Assembly: GCA_004151065.3 (NCBI GenBank)
Contig: NWUY0300071759.1
Coordinates: 1 to 21,948, forward strand
DNA length: 21,948 nt
Source of the DNA: Larix sibirica
Taxonomy: Eukaryota; Streptophyta; Pinopsida; Pinales; Pinaceae
Direction: 5' to 3'
Part shown: piece by piece, positions 1 to 8,791 of the stretch
Position numbering within the stretch: the stretch's first letter is position 1
How the letters are laid out: each line of letters opens with the position of its first letter
Notes under the pieces: model-generated
The model's database searches: none
Told to the model about the DNA's origin: nothing
Seen by the model: only the letters and a program-made list of their open reading frames with translations
Position numbers and translations under genes: made by a program

Positions 1-106
1 GTAAATTCTGAAAATTTAACAATCCGTAGTGACGAACTGTTCCAATGGAATATCCATGGTAGTTTTTAGATCAATTCAAGAAGAAAAATACAATCTTTGA
101 AAATAA

Positions 107-310
107 TTTGATTTGATTGACTTGGGATTATTACATTATTGTTTGGGTATTTAAGTTTGGCATCAACCAAACTGGATTTTCATCCCACATGCAAAATATG
201 TTTCAAAATTGTTGAACAAGTTCAAAATGGAAGGGTGTAATCCCAACAAAACACCAATGGGGGTAAACTCGAGGCTTTCAAAAGATGATAAATCTGGGGT
301 GGTTAATTGA
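107..310 (+). pseudogene. Copia reverse transcriptase, C-terminal fragment
   Basis: One frame starting at 107 reads through the conserved end of Copia RT. It includes DLGLLHYCLGI, then HAKYVSKLLNKFKMEGCNP, TPMGVNSRLSKDD and GVVN. These match the family pattern of DLG..HYFLG, YV..LL.KF.M..C and TPM....LSKDD. There is an internal TAA after CLGI (152-154) and the frame ends at TGA 308-310. Homology resumes in another frame around 330-380 (RPNITF), so a frameshift lies near 310-330. The sequence upstream to base 1 looks related but is too decayed to place residues. In an active element this enzyme copies the element RNA into DNA inside virus-like particles; this copy cannot make a functional product. 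Confidence 0.85.
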
Positions 311-388
311 TTTTTTTTATCATTAACTTTTAGAAGGATTGATCTGTTTACCACAACTAGACCAAACATAACTTTTCTAGTTGTTATG

Positions 389-627
389 TTTTTGTTTTTG
401 TTTTTATTATTTATTAACCAGGAGAATTGGTAGACCCCACTGCCTTTCATCGAGGAGATCAGGGTTCGAGTCAGAGAAGACTACTCTTATAAGCCTAGGT
501 TTGACGCTATATCCCACAAGCATGTTGAATAGGTTAGCTGAGTTTCAAACCTGTGCAGGGCCCCAATATTGGTTGACTGGACACCTTCAAGTACGGGACA
601 TCCATTGTTTATATCTAGCCTGATGGG
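389..627 (-). mobile_element. Short non-LTR retroposon (SINE or truncated LINE) inside the Copia RT/RNase H region
   Basis: Copia coding homology stops at 388 and resumes at 628. The junctions carry an imperfect direct repeat: 372-388 (cttttctagttgttatg) and 628-644 (cttttgtaattggtatg) match at 14 of 17 positions. The right copy still encodes the expected Copia residues. On the minus strand the insert ends in an A-rich tail (rich in AAAAAC repeats, about 389-418) next to the target duplication, as expected for target-primed insertion. A B-box-like ggttcgagtc lies near 463-472 but on the plus strand, opposite to the tail, so tRNA ancestry is not established. It could be a SINE or the 3' end of a LINE. 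Confidence 0.75.
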
Positions 628-632
628 CTTTT

Positions 633-1227
633 GTAATTGGTATGCTATTAAGGTTTTTAAACTGTCCCAAGGAGACACATTGGAATGCAACAAAGAGAGT
701 ACTTATATGTATCAAAGGTACCTTACTATTTGGTATTGTTCTTGATAAGACTGATAACTTCATGTTAAAAGGATTTTCATATGCATATTGGGCAATTGAT
801 ACATATGAAAGGAAATTTACAACATGTTATTCTTTAACTCTTGGTAGTAGAGTAATTTCATGGGAAAGTAAATTGCAACCTTCGACAACTCTTTCAACAA
901 CATAAGCATAATACAAAGCAACCGTTGAAGCAACATGTGAAGTGGTGTGGCCACATGGAATTCTATGTGACTTGAAACTTCCACAAATGTAGCCAACAAC
1001 TTTACACTATGACAACCAAAGTGCCATCAAGATGATGAAGAATCCAATTTATCATTCGAAAATCAAAACATGTCAAAATTCAACATCACTATATCATAGA
1101 ACAAGTGCAGAACAAAGATATAGAACTCATTTATTTTAGGTCCCAAGATCATGTGGTAGGCATCTTCACTAAAGCACTCAAGAAGGGAAAGTACATTTTT
1201 TTTAAAGAAATGTTAGGAGTTGTGTAA
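633..1227 (+). pseudogene. Copia RNase H fragment and pol C-terminus
   Basis: Coding homology restarts with VIGMLLRFLNCPKETHWNA and continues through RVLICIKGTLLFGI, SLTLGSRVISW and CEVVW. It then reads LHYDNQSAIKMMKNPIYHSK and, after a frameshift near 1065, SQDHVVGIFTKALKKGKY, ending at TAA 1225-1227. This is the standard Copia RNase H to pol end. The conserved TEAEY motif, which holds a catalytic glutamate, reads T-stop-A-stop-Y here: both Glu codons have become TAA (903-905 and 909-911). Another stop lies near 990. The DNQS aspartate is still present. RNase H would degrade the RNA strand of the RNA/DNA hybrid; this copy is inactive. Confidence 0.9.
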
Positions 1228-1240
1228 AATGACAAAAACA

Positions 1241-1251
1241 CTAAGAGGGCG
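1241..1251 (+). other. Polypurine tract of the 5'-most Copia element
   Basis: The purine-rich ctaagagggcg lies directly before the TG that starts the LTR and 13 bases after the pol stop. This is where plus-strand DNA priming occurs in LTR elements. Confidence 0.7.
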
Positions 1252-1508
1252 TGTTATATATTGTAATGTTTATATAATGTTTACTTTATCCAAGTATATT
1301 TAATTTATGTACTAAAGTAATAATGTCATAAAGTGGAAATAAGTCATATATAAAAGTGACACTTTGATAATGTATTTACGAAGTTAAATAAGTTAGGTCA
1401 ACTTGCTACATATATACACAACACCACTTTGTGTAAATTAGTGAAAATTAATGATAAGACATCTCTTGTTGAATCTCTCTCTTGTCTTTTGCATATTTAT
1501 CCATAACA
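1252..1508 (+). repeat. 3' LTR of the Copia element (257 bp)
   Basis: The segment begins TGTTATATATTG just after the polypurine tract and ends CCATAACA. This gives a TG...CA pair with a 6-bp terminal inverted repeat (TGTTAT/ATAACA). A TATA-like tatataaaa occurs at 1347-1355, followed by CT-rich sequence near 1473, as usual in plant LTRs. The partner LTR is outside the window, so the boundaries rest on termini and context. Confidence 0.8.
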
Positions 1509-1663
1509 TTTTTTAACACATTGACACCCATTAGGTTTTCATTTTGAGAGATTTGAGTCCTCTCAACACTCATAAAACTAAGGTTAAAATGAACCTAAGT
1601 TAGTGGAGTAGACAACTTGCTTCATCTCATTCTTATAATCAATTTTGTTGGGTTTCATTGAGT
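1509..1663. other. Flank between Copia LTR and LINE; possibly more of the older LINE
   Basis: No gene or clear motif is visible. If the LINE at 1674-8094 inserted into an older LINE, this 155-bp stretch should be the continuation of that older element, read on the minus strand. Its translation in all frames is too short and decayed to confirm this. Confidence 0.3.
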
Positions 1664-1924
1664 ATCCATGAATATTATTTTTCAAGCTGAAAAAAAATAT
1701 AGCTTGATATTCATGATGAATCAAAGTTACATCAGATTTTATGGCTCATACATGAAGTACAACCCTTTCCCCTTACCCCAAGATGGCCTTCCAATTACAA
1801 AAATTCCAAAAAACAAGGATCTTTCCCTAACAAAAAAACATTCTAGAAAGAAAAACAAGTCCAACCAATGTTCAAAAAACCAGATACATAGTTACAGTGT
1901 AGACGATACAAAAAGTGAGGAAAA

Positions 1925-2400
1925 TTAGGATATCCTGTAGACACCCTCATCCAACATAACACCATCAATGAGTTCCTCAAAATGGATCAACCCATCCACC
2001 GTACCCACAACTTTCTTTGAAAGTAAATCAGAATCTTGGTTGAAATATTTGTAAATATGCTTGAAGGAAATGTGCATGAAATCACCCTTTAGATCTAAAG
2101 TGCGGTTCATCCAATGTGTAATATGAAGGACGTTAACCTTAGAATTTCCTGAAATCCAATTTATAACCACAAAAGAATCCCCAACCACCTGTAAAAATTG
2201 TACACCCTTCCATTTGGCACTCCATAGCAAGCCCCACAGTGCAAGTAATTCCGCCTGTGTGTTTGTACCATAGCCAACCCCCATCCTTAATCTTAAAGAG
2301 TGACCCCTTTTTGTATGAAGAACCATCCCTGCTCCAAATAAGTTATCCTTTTGAGCACCATCAAAGAACCCCACCGAACAATTAGGATCAAAAGATGGTT
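1925..2400 (-). pseudogene. RNase H domain at the LINE ORF2 C-terminus
   Basis: This 150-codon open stretch is the best preserved piece of ORF2 and reads to its natural stop at 1925-1927. It keeps the plant RVT_3-type RNase H pattern: the first Asp in GFFDGA, Glu in NTQAELLAL, Asp in VVGDSFVVINW, and the final acidic residue in YFNQDSDLLSKK. All four catalytic positions therefore look intact. The domain is typical of a subset of plant L1 elements and is thought to help remove template RNA. It sits in a different frame from the zinc-binding segment because of the shift near 2430. Confidence 0.88.
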
Positions 2401-5400
2401 GCCTTTGGAATGTGGAATTTCCTTTCCTCGTTTTTAACTAAAAACCTTCAACAAAGCGATAGCCCTGTATGCCACTTGTACAGACGAGAGAGTCCTTCGA
2501 TAAAAAATAGTGTGATTCATGTTTTTCCAAACTTCCCACAAAATAAAGAATGGAAGTTCTGGATATTTGGGTTTTGTAGAGAACCAGATAATCAAATTAT
2601 CATTAAGGTTTGGCAGATTCCAACTCACATTAAAGCAAAGTAGATATTGGCAATGGTTCCACACTTTAATCAAATAAGGGCAATTAACAAACAAGTGGAC
2701 AACAGATTCTATATCTTGCAAACAAAGCAAACAAACCCCCGGACCAATAAAGACTCTCTTTAGTAAGTTATCCCAAGTCAAGATTTTTTCTTCTAAGCAT
2801 AACCAAATAAAACAACAAATTTTCAGCGGTAGCTGCCATCTCCAGAGTTTTGAGAACCACCAGGTATGTTTCCTATCAACATTTTCAGCGACGATGAAAT
2901 CATAAGCATGTTTAGCCGTGATCTTACCTGTTGAATCTCCCTAATCCCAAGCCAACGTATCGAGATGCTTATTTAACCAGAGGCCAGCGACACACAATCA
3001 GGAGACATACCCCTGCCATTCTGTAGCCTCTGGTCCTGAGAGAGGAATATCACCCGCACTATACCAACCAAAACCAAGACCATCCAATGTTCCAGAGTTA
3101 TACACCTGAGAGAGGACCTCAATGTTTTTTTAGTGTAAAATTTCAATCAGCTTGTGAGAAAGTTTAAAGTCCTCCTTGAGCCTGATAATCAGATCGATTT
3201 CGATGTATGTACAAATGCCTCTGCCAAGATTCCAACATAATAGTTTCTTCAAAGTGGACAGCTTCCTGTAAAGACCCTTCCAGATGATAGATGCATTCGA
3301 ACTGAGAGGAGGAGTATTTCGTAGCCACACAGAAGTAATAACATATTTTAAATACTTATTTTTTAACACTTATGTCCATAAGATATCACTGAAAAGGGCC
3401 CTCCACAACATTTAGCACCTAACACTTCTTCAAACCAAAATATCTGTTTCAATCCCCAACTACCATAAGCCTTTGGAAGGGCTAATTTATTCCACGCTGC
3501 CATATGGAATTTTGTGTGTTGTGAATTTCCAGCCCAAAGGAAACGATACATTCTTTTCCTAATAGCTTCCATAATGGTCTTAGGAACCATAGCCATAGAC
3601 ATCCAATAAACCGGGATACCCTGTAGCACGGAATTTACCAGAATTAACCTACCACCCAAGGATAAAAACCGGTAAGCCCATACATTAATTATTTTTTCAA
3701 TTCTTTTGATGAGCCACAGCCAATCACTATCAACATAATTATTCGGTTTGAGGAGGAACCCCAGATACTTCAATCCTTCCTGTAATTTTTTCTTAGAATA
3801 AGGAAACAAAGCCTCGACCTAATGACAGAGGTCCAAATCCGACTTCGCTTCAATGCTAAAGTAGAGGGTGGATTTATCATTGCTAACTTTCATGCCCAAT
3901 GCCGCACAAAACAAAGTAATAACCTCCATTAGAGTTTTCTAATCCTGTAACACACCCCTTCCAAAGATGAGAACGTCATCGACGGAAATCAAATGAGAGA
4001 TATTTAAGGAAGGAGAGAAAGAAATCCCCTGAAAACACTTTTCAACTTTGGCATAATTAATCAGCAAACTTAATCCTTCAATAACCTTCAGAAAGAGAAG
4101 CGGCAAAAGAGGGCATCCTTGTCGTAATCCTCTTTCACCCTTGAAAAAAGTAGAAGGATTCCCATTAACCAGAATGGAAAAGTTTGCAGAAGTCACACAA
4201 CCCATGATCCAATGAGTTGCCTCAACCGACAATCCAGATTGCAAGAGAACAAACTGAAGAAAAGTCCAATCAACCCTGTCGAAGGCCTTTATAAGGTCCA
4301 TCTTTAAGACAATAGCTTCCAGTTTCCGCTGCTTCATAGAATGCAAACATTCTTGCGCCACTCCAATGGCATCAAGGATCTGACGATTTGAAAGAAATAC
4401 GAATTACTCCTTAGATAGACCATTCTCTAATATAGGCTTAATTTGGTTCGAGATCACCTTAGTAATCAGCTTATAAACTAAGTTACATAACGAAATTGGC
4501 CTATAATCATAGAAAGAGGAAGGATTATCCTTTTTAGGGATAAGAGTCACACAGGTAGAATTAAGCTTTTATGGAACAAAGCCCTTCAGTCTAGTTTCTT
4601 CCACAGTGTTGAGCAACTCTTCTCCCACCAGATCAAAAAGGTGCATAAAAAACTCTACAGTCCAGCCATCAGGGCTTGGAATTTTATCCTTTTGAAATTG
4701 TTTCAGCACCTCCTGAACTTCCCTTAAATTGACTTCCATCCAAATAGAAACACCTTGTTCAGTAGTGAAGATTCGGGGAGATTGCTCAGTAACTTTCAGT
4801 TTTTCCATCAGGTAGGGATTTAGATCCTGCTTGTAAACCTCAGAAAAGAAATCCATTGCGCTTTTCTCTGAAGACCTTTGATCCTTCAAAAAGCTTCCAT
4901 TAGAATCAATCAATTCCAAGATAGAATTAGAGTTCCTTCTCATCGAGGCAAAGTTATGAAAGAACTTCGTATTTTGATCACCGCTCTGAATCCAAATAGC
5001 ACGACTTTTTAAATGCCAAGCTTCCTTGTCCTGAGCCAGAATCCTTTGTTTTAAAGCTTCAAGGCCTACTCTCTTAACCTTGGTATCACCATCAAATAAA
5101 ATATCCACATTATTATCCAAATCATTCAGTTGCAGCTCAATGTTACACAAATTAGCATGATTTGATTCTCTAACTTGCTTCTCCCATCTGATAACCTCAA
5201 ATTTCAGATGCTTGAGTTTAAAAATTAAAGCATGGGAAACCGAACTAAAGCCGTTCTTAGAAAAATCCTTCCATTTTTCACGAACCATAGAACAAAAATA
5301 TTCATTGAGGAGCCAAGAATGGTTAAATCTGAAGGGATAGCTCACCGTGGGAGAGTTCAAATCAATTTCCAAAATCACAGGCTTGTGATCCGATAAGCCA

Positions 5401-6056
5401 GAAGAAACAGACTAGCTTCTATATTTCCCATACAAGCTAGCAAGTTCTTCTGTTATAAGGAAACGATCCAGTCTCTTGGCGATGCCACTGCTTCCCGCCC
5501 TCCCATTGCTCCACGCCGGAAGGAGCACTGCAGGGGTGTCATCAATGAGGTTAGCAGCTTCAAAAGAATCCCTAAAAAAATCGGTAAGAGGATCCTCCTT
5601 ACAACTAGAGCCCCAGATTTCCATGGATGAGAGAGTAAGGTTTAGATCCCTGGCAAGAATGAGGGAAGGATCATTAAGAATTCCACTTTGAAAAAGATTA
5701 ACCCATAAAGTTTGTTTTTGGTTGTATGGACCATAGACGTTGAATATACAGACAGTCCTATCCAAATCCTTGAACCTCCCTTCCAGTAATAACCCTGCAT
5801 CAACCCTAAAAGAGGCGAAAAGTGATTTCAAAGGGTTCCAGGCCGCAAGCAGACTACCCGATAGACCAATAGCATCACAACCATGACAATTCCAGGAGGG
5901 AAACAACTTTAGGAAAATATCACAAGCTTGTAAAGAGGAAATCATCATTTCTTGAAGAAGAATAACGTCTGGCTTAATAACATCAACCAATCTCCTGAAG
6001 GTAGTTTATTTGGGAACACTGCCAAAACCCTTGATATTTAGGGTTAACAGAGTCAT
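1925..6056 (-). pseudogene. LINE ORF2 (endonuclease, reverse transcriptase, zf-RVT, RNase H), broken
   Basis: ORF2 starts at ATG 6054-6056 with MTLLTLNIKGFG and spans about 1,377 codons, a normal length for plant L1. Endonuclease (about residues 1-215) shows LLQE, NVYGPY and AKRLDRFL; the usual GDLN reads ARDLN. RT shows RPISLCNLVYKLI, KMDLIKAFDRVDW (Asp near 587), GLRQGCPL, and SVDD in place of F/YADD (3975-3986). Then come LSLGGRLILVNSVLQGIPVYW, a zinc-binding segment CLLCLQDIESVVHLFVNC, and RNase H with FDGA, TQAEL, VGDS and HIYKYFNQDSD. One frame runs from 6056 to about 3408. In-frame stops lie at 6006-6008, 5412-5414, 4569-4571, 4404-4406, 3939-3941 and 3819-3821. A frameshift near 3408 leads to a frame with stops at 3370-3372, 3130-3132, 2998-3000, 2941-2943 and 2434-2436. 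A second shift near 2430 leads into RNase H, ending at TAA 1925-1927. Confidence 0.93.
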
Positions 6057-6058
6057 TA
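6054..6058 (-). promoter_or_regulatory. TAATG stop/start overlap between LINE ORF1 and ORF2
   Basis: On the minus strand the ORF1 stop TAA (6056-6058) and the ORF2 start ATG (6054-6056) share one base, giving TAATG. Such overlaps are known to support stop-coupled reinitiation in some non-LTR elements, for example the insect SART1. Whether this plant element used that mechanism is inference. Confidence 0.7.
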
Positions 6059-7795
6059 AGGTAACCTGGACCGAGGCTCAGCTGCTCTTACGGCCCCAAA
6101 ATTGGAATCGAAGGACGACGAGTTTGCAAGCACCTTCCCCATAGAGGTGATGTTTGATAATATAGGATTTTCACAGACTAGGTTACACTCAGGAACATCG
6201 GAAGTGCCACCCTTCAAAACACATTTCTTCCCTTTTTTCTTATGTGTCATTACATTTTGTAAGCGGATTGAAGAAATAGGAAGGACAGACTCATCCCCAG
6301 GCTTACCTGAAAAAGTAGGGATCACAACCCTTTTGTTTGTTCCATCACCACCACCCGAATCCTCAAGCGAAGCCCTAACACACAGAGGCAACATGAAAGA
6401 GGTCCCTGTCCCCTCAATATCAATAAGAAGAGGAGGAGGGTTCACCAACCTCGGCGTGATAGGGTTTGAGTCAATCTCAGAAGATCCGGGATCCTCCAAC
6501 AATCCTAAAGAAGAACTTACAAGACTAGTCCCCGGCAATGAGGGTACCCGAGGGTCAACCAGAGGAGAATCAACAGGAGGGGACTATCGGCTGGAAGGAT
6601 CATAAACCCCCTCCAAAAGGGAATTAACAAGTTCACTTTTAGATATAAATTTAAGCAAAATGGGCAGTGAGGCTTTCAACTTACCCAGCGAATCCAACGT
6701 CGAAGAGTAGTCCAAAGGAACAGAATGAGCCAGTAAAGTATTTGTATCCTTAGAGTCACCCGAATCAGATAAGCAGTCTTTACCCCCCTGCTCTGCCCGA
6801 GAACTAGCCAGACAATTTTCCCGAGTATGGCCAACTTCATGATAACGAAATCACCTGAAGGGTACACGCCAATAGTCCAACTTCTGAGTAAAAATGCCTT
6901 CACTCCAAATAACCTCCACTTCATTCGACAGACCTATGGATGTCTCCATCTCCACTAAAACACTAGGATCCCTTCTGTCAACCGCCTGTAAAGTGGAGTC
7001 TTCAACCAAAATGAAACGACCAATCGCATTTGCAATCGACATAAAACCGCCAAACGACCAACACTGGAGGGGTAAACCAGGGAGCAAAAGCTAGAGGTTC
7101 CTTTTAGCCAATTTTTCAGTCCTCGGATTGAAGGCCAAGTGCCATCTGGTAAGAACAAGAGATCCTTCCCCTATAATCTAGAACTGATTTTCAATCAATC
7201 AGAGACTTTCCTCAGTGAGGAAATGAAAACTGTACCAGCCATTAACCAGAAGTATAACCCGCGACGTAAACTGAATAATGGGTTTCTAGTATTTCCCCAT
7301 CCATTCAATAATCTTCAACCTAGACAAATGAATAAAATCAAAATGACCAAGCAATGTTCGCTTTGATATCCCCAACACTATATTAAACGTCACGTCTTTT
7401 CCCAGGACACAAGAAGACTTTCTGTTCCTGACCTTTTCCAGCTTCACCCTCCTTCTATATCTAGCTTTCTCACCCGATAAGTGCTTTTGTCTCCCCAGGT
7501 TCAAGCCATCATTGATTTTATAGTCCGAATCTGCATAAGGTGTACAAGAAATAGGGTTTTGGGTAACCCTAGTAGCACAACCAGGCGTGCCTGCCTCAAA
7601 AGAAGCCTTACTCACTGGTTTTGAACAAACCACCAACAATTTAGGGTTAGTGTGGATATACTCTGCAGTGGGAGTAGTAATTCCGCACGTCATATTACCA
7701 CTGCCAAGTGTACCCTTCCCTTGTATCCGACAGCGTGAGCCCTCTAGAATATCCATAGGGGAAAAGGGTTCCAAGAAATTCTTTGATAACGCCAT
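6056..7795 (-). pseudogene. LINE ORF1 (DUF4283-like nucleic-acid-binding protein with degenerate CCHC knuckle)
   Basis: The first in-frame ATG is at 7793-7795 (MALSKNFLEPF). The frame runs about 580 codons to TAA 6056-6058 with no indel that changes frame. The middle resembles the DUF4283 domain of plant LINE ORF1: VLGISKRTLLGHFDFIHLS, VNGWYSFHFLTEESL, EGSLVLTRWHLAFNPRTEK, LLLPGLPLQCW, IANAIGRFILVED and LDYWRVPFR. The zinc knuckle follows at 6812-6853, but its first Cys is a TGA stop and its second is Tyr; only FRYHEVGHTRENC remains. Nonsense codons lie at 7286-7288, 7199-7201, 7178-7180, 7091-7093, 6851-6853 and 6584-6586. Several replace a Trp expected in the family (TGG to TAG). ORF1 would coat the element RNA and form the RNP. 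The C-terminal ~170 residues are low complexity, rich in Ser, Pro and Gly. Confidence 0.85.
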
Positions 7796-8094
7796 CCGGC
7801 CTAACAACCCAAAACATGAAATGCAAAAAAACCGGCGCAAAACATGACAAACGGAGTTTTCAGAAATCCGACAACAACCAATCCGACAAATCTTCGAAGC
7901 AGTGTTTTCGACCAGAAACTAGAAGACAACGACACGACAAAACTTCCACCTTTTTGAAACTTGGTTGGCACTAGGCTAATCAAAGGGATTAGCGGACTCC
8001 AAGTAGTTGTTAGTCTAGCTAAGGTGTAGAAAAGAAAACCCTGAATCTGCAAACCCCAGAGAACCAGAGCCTACTATTTGAAAACCTCCCGTGA
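7796..8094 (-). promoter_or_regulatory. 5' leader of the LINE, with conserved hairpin
   Basis: About 300 bases separate the inferred 5' end (8094) from the ORF1 ATG. The leader starts with G/A-rich sequence (GGGAGG) and contains a 19-base hairpin at 7975-7993 that is also found in the neighbouring LINE leader. Plant L1 promoters lie inside such leaders; no specific promoter motif can be named. Confidence 0.5.
7960..8004 (-). repeat. LINE leader repeat, copy 1, with hairpin
   Basis: This 45-bp segment matches 8746-8791 at most positions (cttggttgg.act.ggct.atc...ggat.agc...gactccaagt). Its core at 7975-7993 is gctaatc, a 5-base loop, gattagc: a 7-bp stem. Confidence 0.8.
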
Positions 8095-8151
8095 ATCCAT
8101 GAATCATGACAAGGCCATTTTATCAAGTTCATTTTTGTTAAAAAACACACC

Positions 8152-8202
8152 GAAAGTATGATAGGGGTAGAAAGTATGATAGGGGTAGAAAGTATGATAG
8201 GG
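8152..8202. repeat. 18-bp tandem repeat, 2.8 copies, plus a dispersed copy
   Basis: The unit gaaagtatgataggggta occurs at 8152-8169 and 8170-8187 and partly at 8188-8202. A further full copy lies at 8247-8264. The array lies in the ORF1 region of the second LINE; 18 bp equals six codons, so each added copy keeps the frame. Confidence 0.9.
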
Positions 8203-8227
8203 CCTTCACAGTTTTTTGTTTCCGCCT

Positions 8228-8398
8228 TCAACAAGCATCATCACCTGAAAGTATGATAGGGGTAGAATGATAAGCCGAAGATGTAAAGGATGGGGGATTA
8301 CCAAAAGTTTTCTTCCCATTATCGAGACCGATAGGACTAGTCCCTTCCCGAGAAGAGTGATAGGTACGGTTTGATGCATGAGCAAATGAACCGGCCAT
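8228..8398 (-). pseudogene. ORF1 N-terminus of the second LINE
   Basis: A 56-codon frame starts at ATG 8396-8398 (MAGSFAHASNRTYHSS) and ends at TGA 8228-8230. It is Ser/Thr/Gly/Pro rich, like the N-terminal leader of plant LINE ORF1 proteins. It sits downstream of the shared leader hairpin, where ORF1 should start. Near its end it reads YHSTPIILSGDD, and the STPIIL peptide recurs in a different frame just downstream because of an 18-bp tandem repeat. No domain can be recognised in so short a piece, so the assignment rests on position. Confidence 0.4.
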
Positions 8399-8745
8399 AG
8401 TGAAAAAAAAGCCACTTGTCCAAGCTGAATCCCAAAATACTTTTCAACACGTGTAGAAGGGAAAAGGACAAACAAAAAAAAAAGCGCTTGCAACCTGCTT
8501 AGGGTTTAGGGTCCACCAAGACAAAAAACTAGACACTGGTACAAACCCCCCAAAAGGCCAAAATAGACCAAAGAAATAACAACATCTGCTAAAAAAAGAG
8601 TAAATCTTCAAAAGAAGAAAATATCGATAAAAAGGAAACAAACCATCAACTTTCAACCAGGATGTTGAGTGAACCCTAACAACCGAAGAAAAAAAGGACT
8701 AGGGAAACTGACACCAGGAAAAAAAAAAAATTCCCACTTTTTTCT

Positions 8746-8791
8746 CTTGGTTGGTACTGGGCTGATCCGAGGGATCAGCTTGACTCCAAGT
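8746..8791 (-). repeat. LINE leader repeat, copy 2, with hairpin
   Basis: Second copy of the leader segment, 786 bp away from copy 1. Its core at 8761-8779 is gctgatc, a 5-base loop, gatcagc. The stem differs from copy 1 at one pair (G-C against A-T), and both partners changed together. Confidence 0.8.

Larger units (their letters stand above)
1..1508 (+). mobile_element. 3' part of a Ty1/copia LTR retrotransposon
   Basis: The window opens inside the pol gene of a Copia element. In order on the plus strand there is a C-terminal reverse transcriptase fragment, an RNase H region, a stop at 1225-1227, a purine-rich tract at 1241-1251 and a 3' LTR at 1252-1508. The order RT, RNase H, LTR with no integrase after RNase H is the Copia arrangement. 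The body is split by a 239-bp retroposon at 389-627. The 5' half lies outside the window, so the target site duplication cannot be checked. Nonsense codons and frameshifts show the copy is dead. Confidence 0.9.
1674..8094 (-). mobile_element. Near full-length plant L1-type LINE (6.4 kb)
   Basis: The minus strand holds a leader, ORF1, ORF2 with endonuclease, reverse transcriptase, zinc-binding and RNase H domains, a ~250-bp 3' untranslated region, and a short A-rich end (AAAAATAAT) at 1674-1682. A 10-bp exact direct repeat, atccatgaat, lies immediately outside the tail at 1664-1673 and again at 8095-8104. It is taken as the target site duplication and sets the 5' end at 8094. Size and gene order fit plant L1 elements of 6-7 kb that carry a 3' RNase H. 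Boundaries are inferred from the duplication; the coding assignment is firm. The element is dead. Confidence 0.85.

Noticed and set aside
1668-1928. 86-codon plus-strand frame rich in Lys
   Set aside because: It lies in the LINE 3' untranslated region, antisense, and its Lys content comes from A-runs.
5476-5691. 71-codon plus-strand frame
   Set aside because: Antisense of the LINE endonuclease domain, which has clear motifs on the minus strand.
6102-6605. 167-codon plus-strand frame
   Set aside because: It is the antisense shadow of LINE ORF1, whose minus-strand frame continues on both sides and ends in the TAATG overlap.
8400-8740. Minus-strand frames rich in Phe and Leu
   Set aside because: They arise from T-rich leader sequence of the second LINE; no domain is present.
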